Shown here: positions 1-4,681 of the stretch, in pieces
Layout: every line of letters begins with the position of its first letter
How positions within the stretch are numbered: position 1 is the first letter of the stretch
Position numbers and translations under genes: made by a program
Notes under the pieces: model-generated
The model's input: only the letters and a program-made list of their open reading frames with translations
Databases searched by the model: none
Told to the model about the DNA's origin: nothing
Assembly (NCBI GenBank): GCA_964607015.1
Contig: CAZSHN010000024.1
Coordinates: 1 to 6,147, forward strand
DNA from: CAYUNN01 sp964607015
Lineage (GTDB): Bacteria; Patescibacteriota; Minisyncoccia; Minisyncoccales; JAGGXC01
Direction of reading: 5' to 3'
DNA: 6,147 nt

Positions 1-179
1 TGAAAAAGATATTAATTAAAATAGGTTTTATCTTGATTGGGTTCTGGGTTCTGTTCTGGTTTCCCTGTCAGAACATTATAGTTCCTGAAGAAGCTCCAGT
101 TAGATTTGGTCTCTGGTATATCGCTGTTCTTTTCTTGGTCTGGATTGGGTTAGCAAAAGTTTATCGGGAACTCTCTTGA
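1..179 (+). CDS. Small two-helix membrane protein, 5' end cut by the window by one base
   Basis: The window opens with TG followed by AAA AAG, so the ATG is very probably missing only its A. The frame then runs 58 codons to TGA at 177-179, giving a protein of about 59 residues. It starts with basic MKKILIK, has a hydrophobic segment at about residues 8-23, a short polar stretch around PEEAP (29-33), a second hydrophobic segment at about 38-52, and ends KVYRELS. This predicts two membrane helices in a hairpin. I recognise no family. It lies about 200 bp upstream of, and on the same strand as, the secreted protein at 379-879, so it may be an accessory membrane component of that surface cassette. 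The tryptophan- and aromatic-rich helices fit a real membrane protein rather than a chance frame. A real start further upstream, outside the window, cannot be excluded. Confidence 0.62.
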   Translation, partial: KKILIKIGFILIGFWVLFWFPCQNIIVPEEAPVRFGLWYIAVLFLVWIGLAKVYRELS

Positions 180-180
180 G

Positions 181-287
181 CTAAGACCTTGAGGCGACCT
201 TTTATTATAGCTATATTTTCAACGTCTTGAGGTCTTGGTTGAGGAGAGGAAGGAGTTTGAGCTGTTTCTCCTAAACATTGAACCAAG
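181..287 (+). promoter_or_regulatory. Leader with two competing hairpins upstream of the surface-protein gene
   Basis: AAGACCT at 183-189 pairs with AGGTCTT at 230-236, extended to 181-189:230-238 with one G-U pair. Bases 234-240 (CTTGGTT) can instead pair with AACCAAG at 281-287. The two stems share bases 234-238, so they exclude each other. The rest of 180-378 is gene-free, and I could not identify a convincing -35/-10 pair in it. Such stems may be chance in a stretch this long. If real, the region would be a structured 5' leader of the 379-879 gene. Confidence 0.25.
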
Positions 288-378
288 AGAAACCACTCAA
301 AGAGTATCCTCCTAATCACGTTTACTTACTTCCTTTCCTCTTTAAAAAGGTCGGTCATTAATAACTAACAATAAAATT

Positions 379-879
379 ATGAAAAAAATTATAGCATTAG
401 CATTAGTTCTTGGAATGTTCGCTGGTGGCGTTGCTCTCGCTGGAAGTGAGGAAACTTTTAGCTCCAGCGTATCAGCCCAAATGGCGAGCATCCACTTGAC
501 GAATACTCCCGTAACTTGGGGAAACCTAGCTCCAGGAGACAGTGAAGAAAGTGGAAATATCTCAAATTCACCTCTTATTCATAATGATAGCAGTTTTTAT
601 GGGGCTTCTATCTCTGTAAAGGGTTCGGATTGGAGTAATGGCTCAACAACCTTGTCATTGGTTGAAAGCAGTTCTGCTGAAGATGAGTATCTGTTAGAAG
701 CATTTGTTAATACGAATAGTTATGCTTACCTGAATAAGACGACCTATACCGATATGAACCACGTAATCCCAGCCGACGGTCAGGATAGTTTAAATCTAAG
801 ATTGACTTTTGCTCCCAACGGATTAACTCAAGCAGGAGATTACTCAGGTCTGACCTATGTCCTTTCCACTGTTAACTAA
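379..879 (+). CDS. Secreted beta-rich surface protein, WxL-like
   Basis: A 166-residue protein with a clear Sec signal peptide: KK at 2-3, a hydrophobic core at 4-20, and a probable cleavage site after ALA (residue 21). The mature part is rich in Ser, Thr, Asn and Gly with alternating hydrophobic residues, as in extracellular beta-sandwich domains. The segment VTWGNLAPGDS (45-55) and the C-terminal ending DYSGLTYVLSTVN (154-166) resemble the layout of WxL cell-surface domains, whose distal motif is roughly YxxxLTWTLxxxP; here Tyr160 stands where the Trp would be. WxL proteins attach non-covalently to the cell wall or to a partner protein. The next gene encodes a DUF916-like membrane-anchored protein, which is the classical partner of WxL proteins, and this strengthens the reading. 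There is no Shine-Dalgarno; the start follows an A-rich box (AATAAAATT). A pilus-like or generic Ig-like fold is the main alternative. Confidence 0.72.
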   Translation: MKKIIALALVLGMFAGGVALAGSEETFSSSVSAQMASIHLTNTPVTWGNLAPGDSEESGNISNSPLIHNDSSFYGASISVKGSDWSNGSTTLSLVESSSAEDEYLLEAFVNTNSYAYLNKTTYTDMNHVIPADGQDSLNLRLTFAPNGLTQAGDYSGLTYVLSTVN

Positions 880-898
880 CTGCTAATAAGCAACTAAC

Positions 899-949
899 AG
901 GGAAGGGGATTGTTGCTTTAAGGTCTCGGTCTCCTTCCCTTAGAGACCT
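899..949 (+). promoter_or_regulatory. Interleaved hairpins between the two surface genes, ending at the start codon
   Basis: AGGGAAGG at 899-906 is perfectly complementary to CCTTCCCT at 933-940. AGGTCTC at 921-927 is perfectly complementary to GAGACCT at 943-949, which directly abuts the ATG at 950. The arms interleave (left A, left B, right A, right B), so the stems either form a pseudoknot or exclude each other. Only two bases separate the right arms, so an alternative-structure switch is more likely than a stable pseudoknot. The second stem would hide the ribosome landing site of the 950 gene. It may tune anchor-protein output below that of the secreted protein. Confidence 0.4.
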
Positions 950-1603
950 ATGAAAAAACTAATTACAATAACAATTCTTTTAACCGTCCTTTTACCTAAT
1001 CTCTGTCTTGGTTATTCCTTTCATATGATGCCGGGTAAATTAGAGCTGGAAAAAGCAGAAGGGATTAAGTCAGGTCTTGATTACAAGATTACTCCACCGT
1101 TTACTTTACTTGCTAAAGATATTGGAGAAGGGGAGATAATCAAAGTTAAAATGAGTATATCCTGCTTTTCAAATCAAGAAGAGAAATGTCCTAAAGAAGA
1201 ATGGTTTTCTTTCTCTCCTAAAGAATTTGAGTTAACTAAAGAAAATCCTTCTCAAGTTATTAGAGCTAAATTAGATATCCCGAGAGATGACAGTAATCCT
1301 TCGGGAAGCTACAAAGGAATAATAATTGCTTCTCCTCAAGTCGTTCTGGAAACAGTCAGTAAGTCGGGAGCAACTTCAAGATTTCAACCTGAGCTAGGTT
1401 CAGTAATAAGATTTAAGAAAACTGGAAAAGTAGGTTGGGGTCAGCTATTCAAGATTAAATGGGAGAACGGTTTAGCTTCCCTGTCAGCAAGTTTAAATAG
1501 TATTGGCCTGTCTCAAAACGCAATAATGGCTATTCTCTTAATATCTGTTCTTGGTCTTGCTGGAGAAAGAGTTTATTCAAGAAGAAAGAAAAAAAGGCAC
1601 TAA
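950..1603 (+). CDS. Membrane-anchored extracellular protein, DUF916/WxL-interacting-protein-like
   Basis: A 217-residue protein with an N-terminal signal peptide (basic KK, hydrophobic 4-20), an extracellular beta-rich domain, one C-terminal transmembrane segment at about 187-204 and a cytoplasmic basic tail (RRKKKRH). This topology, and the pattern EEWFSFSP-EFEL (83-95), V-A-LDIPRDD (103-114) then PSGSYKGII (117-125), match what I know of DUF916 proteins (WxL-interacting proteins), in which a beta-sandwich with a W-x-x-F-x-P strand precedes a G-x-Y-x-G-x-I strand. Cys72 and Cys80 flank a loop and could form a disulfide. It lies 70 bp downstream of the WxL-like secreted protein on the same strand and before a terminator, so the two form a likely bicistronic unit: a secreted ligand and its anchored partner. 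It is shorter than typical WxL-interacting proteins, so this would be a reduced version. Family assignment is inference. Confidence 0.7.
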   Translation: MKKLITITILLTVLLPNLCLGYSFHMMPGKLELEKAEGIKSGLDYKITPPFTLLAKDIGEGEIIKVKMSISCFSNQEEKCPKEEWFSFSPKEFELTKENPSQVIRAKLDIPRDDSNPSGSYKGIIIASPQVVLETVSKSGATSRFQPELGSVIRFKKTGKVGWGQLFKIKWENGLASLSASLNSIGLSQNAIMAILLISVLGLAGERVYSRRKKKRH

Positions 1604-1644
1604 GAAGCACCTTAAAAAAGAAGAGTTATAATAAGTCCTTTTTT

Positions 1645-1665
1645 ACCCCGTTTCAGGGGTTTTTT
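1645..1665 (+). terminator. Rho-independent terminator of the surface cassette
   Basis: ACCCC (1645-1649), a six-base loop GTTTCA and GGGGT (1656-1660), then an uninterrupted run of six T from 1660 to 1665. It lies 42 bp after the stop of the 950-1603 gene. The stem is short but GC-only apart from its closing pair. Read on the minus strand the stem is followed by A, not T, so it serves only the plus-strand genes. Confidence 0.78.
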
Positions 1666-1742
1666 CGTTGGTATGAGGTATTAGTCGCATTCACCTCCCA
1701 ATCCTACTCCCGACGCTGATTAGAGCTATCTGAGGGCTTCTC

Positions 1743-1766
1743 AGAGGGTATTGAGAGGGTATTGAG
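1743..1766. repeat. 11-bp tandem repeat, two copies
   Basis: AGAGGGTATTG at 1743-1753 is repeated immediately at 1754-1764 with two further bases continuing. A small hairpin, TCTGAG (1729-1734) with CTCAGA (1740-1745), touches its left edge. It sits just beyond the 3' end of the minus-strand gene at 1774-2403. Function unknown. Confidence 0.5.
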
Positions 1767-1773
1767 TGGTTTC

Positions 1774-2403
1774 TTATGAAAGAAGTCGTTTAACTTCGTC
1801 TTTTCTTATCAGTATCTCTCCTGTTATCTCGTCTTTCTTTCCTTTTACTCTTTCACTTTCTATTCTATTCATTAGTTCCACTTTATCAAGTAAGACCATT
1901 TTTGAGATTTGATTTAAGGTGAGATATCCTTCTTCTGGGTTTCTTTGTATTCTTTCTTCTAATTCTTTTTTTTCTTTTAGCTTATCTTCAATCCTGTTAA
2001 AGTGTTTCGCTATTTCAGGATTGTCCCTTAAGATACCTTTCCTTCTCTCGGGGTCTTCTAAAGCATCTGTCAGTTCTGGGTTCTCTCTCAAAAGCTTTTC
2101 AATAGCACGTCTCTCACTTCCTTCCTTTTCTACTCTCTCTATTTCTTTTAATGCTTTTTCCCGTTTCTCCTCTTTATCTTTCTGATAAGCTTCTGCTTCA
2201 GCTTCTCTGTCTCTTGTTGGTTTTTCTCTTTTTGCTTTTTCCTCCAAGGCCTTTTCTCCTATCTCTGCTAATACTTCATTTAAATCTTGTTTAGTATCAT
2301 CTCCTTTCAGGTTTTTTCTTTGTTCTTTTTCTGCTTCGGAAGTAGAACCTTTTACCTTCTTCAATCCTTCTTTGGATTGAATGTAATGTGTTTCTTCATT
2401 CAT
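1774..2403 (-). CDS. Charged coiled-coil protein with C-terminal MerR/excisionase-like DNA-binding domain
   Basis: A 209-residue, extremely Glu/Lys/Arg-rich protein. Residues 40-100 are predicted to be a long helix or coiled coil. Three short motifs recur: LLRENPE (104-110), ILRDNPE (124-130) and RIQRNPE (151-157). From Tyr160 the sequence changes character: YLTLNQISKM, a helix with VELMNRIES, RVKGKKD, then EILIRKDEVKRLL to the end. This order (helix-turn-helix, short basic wing, then an I-x-R-x-D-E-V/L helix) is the pattern of MerR/excisionase-type winged helix domains that bind DNA. The protein would therefore be a DNA-binding factor with a long oligomerising N-terminal region, such as a structural or replication-associated protein, or a phage scaffold-like protein. 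There is no signal peptide or membrane segment. The leader is A-rich with no Shine-Dalgarno. The gene is the last of the left minus-strand group. Confidence 0.8.
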   Translation of the reverse strand: MNEETHYIQSKEGLKKVKGSTSEAEKEQRKNLKGDDTKQDLNEVLAEIGEKALEEKAKREKPTRDREAEAEAYQKDKEEKREKALKEIERVEKEGSERRAIEKLLRENPELTDALEDPERRKGILRDNPEIAKHFNRIEDKLKEKKELEERIQRNPEEGYLTLNQISKMVLLDKVELMNRIESERVKGKKDEITGEILIRKDEVKRLLS

Positions 2404-2537
2404 TGTTTTTTTATTTTTAATTTGTTATTTGCTGATGAAAGAAGCTCAAAGGGTGAGGTTGCGACCTTTTAGTAAAACGTGGTCTCGCTTCTTCCTCTCA
2501 AGCCGTCAGCTCGGCTCAAATCGTCCCTGCCTCGTTT
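2404..2537. other. Intergenic region with two small hairpins
   Basis: This stretch separates the 55-residue gene from the coiled-coil gene on the minus strand. On the plus strand AGCCG...CGGCT-type pairing is possible around 2500-2520, and GCGACC (2461-2466) can pair with GGTCTCGC (2481-2488) with a two-base bulge. Neither is followed by a T run in either direction, so I do not call a terminator. A weak promoter-like pair for the 2403 gene (TTGAGC, 16 bases, TAACAA, minus strand) exists but matches only four of six bases in each box. Confidence 0.3.
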
Positions 2538-2705
2538 TTAAATACTTCTCTCCTCATCTAACTCATCTAATATCCTTTCCACTTCAGTTATTTCTGGAGA
2601 GAATTCAATTAAATCTTTATCTTTAAATATCTTAAATAATTCTTTTTGTGCTTTAAATTCTTTTTCTTCTTCAGTTTCTTTATTACTTGAAACTGATTTT
2701 TTCAT
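2538..2705 (-). CDS. Small acidic hypothetical protein, 55 residues
   Basis: I place the start at the ATG at 2705, giving MKKSVSSNKETEEEKEFK and ending ERILDELDEERSI. The frame stays open upstream to a TTG at 2759, but that extension overlaps the end of the zinc-ribbon gene and has no Shine-Dalgarno, whereas the ATG at 2705 follows an A-rich leader (GGAAAAAATAAA) like those of neighbouring genes. The protein is nearly half charged and predicted helical throughout, with a hydrophobic spine in LFKIFKDKDLIEF. No family is recognised. It sits 31 bp after the stop of the upstream minus-strand gene and is probably co-transcribed with it. A small partner or regulator is possible, but nothing in the sequence assigns a role. 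Confidence 0.7.
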   Translation of the reverse strand: MKKSVSSNKETEEEKEFKAQKELFKIFKDKDLIEFSPEITEVERILDELDEERSI

Positions 2706-2736
2706 TTTATTTTTTCCATGATAATGGATAACATTG

Positions 2737-3033
2737 TCATTTTTTCCAGTTAGGTACAAAATAACCTTCCTTTTCTAAAGAAGAAACAGGTTTGACCTTT
2801 ATTCTTTTAATCAACTCCTTGAACTCAATACTGTCCTTCCAAGTATCTCTGGGATAAGTGCTAATCGCATCATATAAATCATCAGCTGTCATCTTCTTTA
2901 ATTTGGATTTAGAGGGTAATTCCTCCTTTCTCCTTTTGTGAGCCATACGGCATTTGTGGTTGCAGTATTTTATTTTCTTGCCTCCTAATGTTTCACCACA
3001 ATTTAGACATTTGTGAGGGTTGTTGTTTTTCAT
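2737..3033 (-). CDS. Zinc-ribbon protein with phage-style helical C-terminal region
   Basis: A 98-residue protein. The N-terminus has a treble-clef-like zinc site: Cys9-x2-Cys12 (CLNCG) and Cys24-x3-Cys28 (YCNHKC), followed by a basic stretch HKRRK. The same layout occurs in DUF2116-type and other small zinc ribbons. Residues 48-98 form a second part, MTADDLYDAI, then TWKDS-EFKELIKRIK, ending LEKEGYFVPNWKK. I have the impression of similar small phage proteins with this ending but cannot name a family. Zinc ribbons of this size usually bind nucleic acid or protein. The gene is the first of the left minus-strand group. Its start codon is immediately preceded by four CCTCACAA boxes, with a fifth inside the first codons, suggesting specific control or autoregulation. 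No Shine-Dalgarno is visible. Confidence 0.82.
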   Translation of the reverse strand: MKNNNPHKCLNCGETLGGKKIKYCNHKCRMAHKRRKEELPSKSKLKKMTADDLYDAISTYPRDTWKDSIEFKELIKRIKVKPVSSLEKEGYFVPNWKK

Positions 3034-3100
3034 TGTTTTGTGAGGTTTAAATTAGTATTTTGTGAGGTTTATATTGGGTTGTATTGTGAGGTTTGTGAGG
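3011..3100. repeat. Five TTGTGAGG boxes (CCTCACAA on the minus strand)
   Basis: TTGTGAGG occurs with its core GTGAGG starting at 3013, 3040, 3062, 3086 and 3095. The copies at 3036-3049 and 3058-3071 are identical over 14 bases (TTTTGTGAGGTTTA) and lie 22 bp apart; the next follows at 24 bp, about two helical turns. The first copy lies within codons 5-8 of the zinc-ribbon gene; the others lie directly upstream of its start. All have the same orientation. Spaced direct repeats like these are typical of operator arrays or plasmid iterons. Confidence 0.72.
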
Positions 3101-3190
3101 GGTAGCTGGATATCTTAATCTATATGCTTGGGGGGTATCATACTACTATCAGAGATTGAGGATTCGGGGGGTCGGGTCTGCATTGGGTAT

Positions 3191-3230
3191 CTGGTTGCCT
3201 GTATGACGCTCTGGTTGGCTCTCTGACGCT
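3191..3230. repeat. 20-bp tandem repeat, two copies, 17 of 20 identical
   Basis: CTGGTTGCCTGTATGACGCT (3191-3210) is followed without a gap by CTGGTTGGCTCTCTGACGCT (3211-3230). They differ at positions 8, 11 and 13 only. The conserved ends (CTGGTTG and GACGCT) with a variable middle suggest protein-binding half-sites rather than a slippage product. Neither flank continues the repeat. Confidence 0.7.
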
Positions 3231-3330
3231 TGTTTTAGCTTTGTTCTGGGGTTTCTCTTGTTTCTCTAATTAACGCTGTGAGGGGCAAACAATCATCTGA
3301 TAATTTATTTCAAGGATATCAGGGATAAAG

Positions 3331-3350
3331 CTAGGGTTTACTAGGGTTTA
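3331..3350. repeat. 10-bp tandem repeat CTAGGGTTTA, two copies plus degenerate flanks
   Basis: CTAGGGTTTA is perfectly repeated at 3331-3340 and 3341-3350. AGGG cores also occur at 3321 and 3352, giving four AGGG cores about one helical turn apart (12, 10 and 9 bp). The helical phasing puts all copies on one face of the DNA. Confidence 0.6.
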
Positions 3351-3800
3351 TAGGGATCTTATCAAGAAATTAAAGGGGGAGGATTATTTAGTATTGCTAA
3401 AGAAAGAGGAGAACAGGAGTTAAATCAAGTAAAAGTGATAGGATATATAGATACAACGAGGTGTTTTAATACCAACAACAGGAGAAACAATTAATGCCTA
3501 ATCTAAGGTTGTAGTATCTCTTATTGTATCTCTCTCTTATATGTATCTTCCTTTTGGTGTTCGCTGCGCTCACGTAAGACATGCAGTAAAGAGGCCTTTT
3601 TGATGTAGGTTGTTCTTTCAATAGAGAAGGATCTTGTTTGTTGTTATATCTTTCTTGAGGTGCTTTTTTGAGGTGGTCCTCCTGGTAATCCTCCTGCTTT
3701 TTTTTATTCCGGAATCAACGCTTGAATAAAACAATTTAATAAGGAGATTTAATTTCCTCTTCTGTTTATCTTTAAGTTCCTTTTCTTTTTAATCTCTTTA

Positions 3801-4142
3801 TTATTTTTTTTGTCTTTTCTTGTTCTTTGTTTTTTTATTCTCTTTACTCCTGTTGCCGTTCTTTATCTTTTCCTGCTCCTGCCAAATGATCTTCTTAAGA
3901 ACTTGTTCACTCTTATTCGGCATCAACTCCTTCCCTTTCTTCAAAAGCTCCTTCTCTCCTCTGTGATATTTAACAGGTTTCTTATCTTCTTCTCCTTTTT
4001 CAATACTCTCAAGGTATTTATCTAGATCTTCTTCTGTGCCTAGAAAATGGTATCTGAATATGTACGTCTTGAATTGATCCAGGTTCGAGTCCTCTTTCCT
4101 TTTTTTTCTTTCCAACCTATTAAGTTCTGTTTCTATTCTCAT
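3801..4142 (-). CDS. Basic helical hypothetical protein, 113 residues
   Basis: The N-terminal half (MRIETELNRLERKKRKED, then FKTYIFRYHFLGTEEDLDKYLESI) is helical with an aromatic patch at about 27-34. The middle (KELLKKGKELMPNKSEQVLKKIIWQEQEK, about 64-92) is another amphipathic helix, and the last 20 residues are almost only Lys, Asn, Arg, Glu and Gln, a probably disordered basic tail suited to nucleic-acid contact. No family is recognised. It is the last gene of the right minus-strand group and starts 13 bp after the stop of the Cys/His gene; the stop codon TAA of that gene is part of the A-rich leader here (TAACAAATAAA). The gene-dense neighbourhood and consistent strand support it as real despite its low-complexity C-terminus. 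Confidence 0.72.
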   Translation of the reverse strand: MRIETELNRLERKKRKEDSNLDQFKTYIFRYHFLGTEEDLDKYLESIEKGEEDKKPVKYHRGEKELLKKGKELMPNKSEQVLKKIIWQEQEKIKNGNRSKENKKTKNKKRQKK

Positions 4143-4155
4143 AATAATTTATTTG

Positions 4156-4500
4156 TTAATATTGTTGTTCCCTTAAATCATCTATTCGATCAGCAATCTT
4201 TCCTTGTTCCATTGAGGAGAGCATTACTTCGCATAAACGTCTATAGTCCTTTACCTTGTCGCTGTCTATCTTTCCTCTGTTATAGGCATTAACAACTTCC
4301 TCCAGGAGCTTCTGGACGTCTCTTGGCCCTTCAAAGCGTTTAGTATTGAATAAGGACTTCTTTCTACCCACCTTTGTCTTGTAATCATTTGCTCTCTTTT
4401 CTTTGATGGCCGGATTGTGCCAATAGCAATAATCACTTCCTTTCATGCAGGGAGCAGAACACTTTCCTCCTTTAAGATTGTTTGCTTTACAAGTTTTCAT
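4156..4500 (-). CDS. Cys/His zinc-binding protein with HNP motif, phage-type
   Basis: A 114-residue protein. The N-terminus CKANNLKGGKCSAPCMKGSDYCYWHNP has spacing Cys4-x9-Cys14-x10-Cys25-x2-His28 followed by Asn-Pro, a compact metal-binding head I recognise from many short bacterial and phage proteins whose head reads C-x-A-x5-G-x2-C-x2-P-x6-YC-x2-H(D/N)P. After a basic linker (AIKEKRANDYKTKVGRKKS) comes a helical region: RDVQKLLEEVVNAYNRGKIDSDKVKDYRRLCEVMLSSMEQGKIADRIDDL, typical of the same proteins. In my recollection such genes often neighbour packaging genes, and a small-terminase-like DNA-recognition role has been suggested for analogous proteins; here that is inference only. The start is fixed by a 4-base ATGA overlap with the DUF5679-like gene, implying translational coupling. 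Confidence 0.82.
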   Translation of the reverse strand: MKTCKANNLKGGKCSAPCMKGSDYCYWHNPAIKEKRANDYKTKVGRKKSLFNTKRFEGPRDVQKLLEEVVNAYNRGKIDSDKVKDYRRLCEVMLSSMEQGKIADRIDDLREQQY

Positions 4501-4673
4501 TCTTCCATCTGTTTTAATGCTTCTTTAGAAAGAAACTTACCTATCTTGGTATTACAGTCCGGGCATCGACCTTGGATCATCTTTCTCCCGTTTTTTATTT
4601 CTTTTATTGTAGGATCTTTAATCACTTTTTTCTTCTTGCACTTGACGCAGTACGCCTCTTGATTTTCTAACAT
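4497..4673 (-). CDS. DUF5679-like zinc-ribbon protein, 58 residues
   Basis: The minus-strand frame from ATG at 4673 to TGA at 4497-4499 encodes 58 residues. Two CxxC knuckles are visible: Cys9-x2-Cys12 in AYCVKCKKK and Cys37-x2-Cys40 in GRCPDCNTK, separated by KDPTIKEIKNGRKMIQG. The order YCVKCK, K-DP, a strand, KNGR, then I-G-CP-C-TK is the signature of DUF5679, a small zinc ribbon of unknown function common in uncultured bacteria and phages. A short helix (FLSKEALKQMEE) follows. The start lies 8 bp downstream of the stop of the preceding gene with an A-rich leader (TAATAAAAATT), and the stop overlaps the next start by four bases. Together these give strong context support for a gene short enough to be missed by length cut-offs. 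Confidence 0.88.
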   Translation of the reverse strand: MLENQEAYCVKCKKKKVIKDPTIKEIKNGRKMIQGRCPDCNTKIGKFLSKEALKQMEE

Positions 4674-4681
4674 AATTTTTA

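Larger units (their letters stand above)
3034..3800. other. Long non-coding, repeat-rich region; candidate origin or control region
   Basis: About 770 bases without a convincing gene, in a window where genes are otherwise nearly abutting. It holds the TTGTGAGG boxes (3011-3100), two GGGGGGT runs (3130-3136 and 3166-3172), a 20-bp tandem pair (3191-3230), a 10-bp tandem pair (3331-3350), an imperfect inverted repeat around AGATAC/GTATCT (3449-3454 and 3514-3519), and two AGGAGG copies on the minus strand near 3674-3693. The base composition is less AT-biased and more G-rich on the plus strand at 3120-3260 than around it. The open frames inside it lack credible start sites. A replication origin, a centromere-like site or a large untranslated control region would all fit; nothing decides between them. 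Confidence 0.4.

Noticed and set aside
289..1773. 12-base inverted repeat GAAACCACTCAA at 289-300 and 1762-1773 flanking the surface cassette
   Set aside because: About one such 12-mer pair is expected by chance in 6 kb, the match does not extend, and no transposase or target duplication accompanies it.
194..2471. Shared GCGACCTTTTA at 194-204 and 2461-2471
   Set aside because: Eleven bases is within chance expectation; the flanking similarity needs a two-base gap.
2538..2759. Longer 73-residue version of the 2538-2705 gene starting at TTG 2759
   Set aside because: The TTG lies inside the end of the zinc-ribbon gene with no Shine-Dalgarno, while ATG 2705 has the A-rich leader seen at neighbouring genes.
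3011..3351. Possible CRISPR array from the repeated motifs
   Set aside because: Repeat units are 8-22 bp with irregular 9-27 bp spacing, there are no unique spacers of regular length, and no cas genes are present.
3304..3494. Plus-strand open frames 3304-3420 (39 codons) and 3354-3491 (46 codons)
   Set aside because: Neither has an ATG or a ribosome-site-supported start, they overlap in different frames, and they cross the 10-bp repeats. A decayed gene is possible but not supported.
4082..4092. tRNA T-loop-like GGTTCGAGTCC on the plus strand
   Set aside because: The flanking bases do not form a five-pair T arm, no acceptor, D or anticodon arms surround it, and it lies inside the 3801-4142 gene as codons for Asp-Ser-Asn-Leu.
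1919..4662. Plus-strand open frames at 1919-2185, 2287-2472, 2429-2626, 3810-4025, 4047-4292 and 4417-4662
   Set aside because: They lie mostly antisense to Lys/Glu-rich minus-strand genes and read as Phe/Ser/Leu-rich low-complexity peptides, the expected mirror of those codons. None has a ribosome site or operon context.
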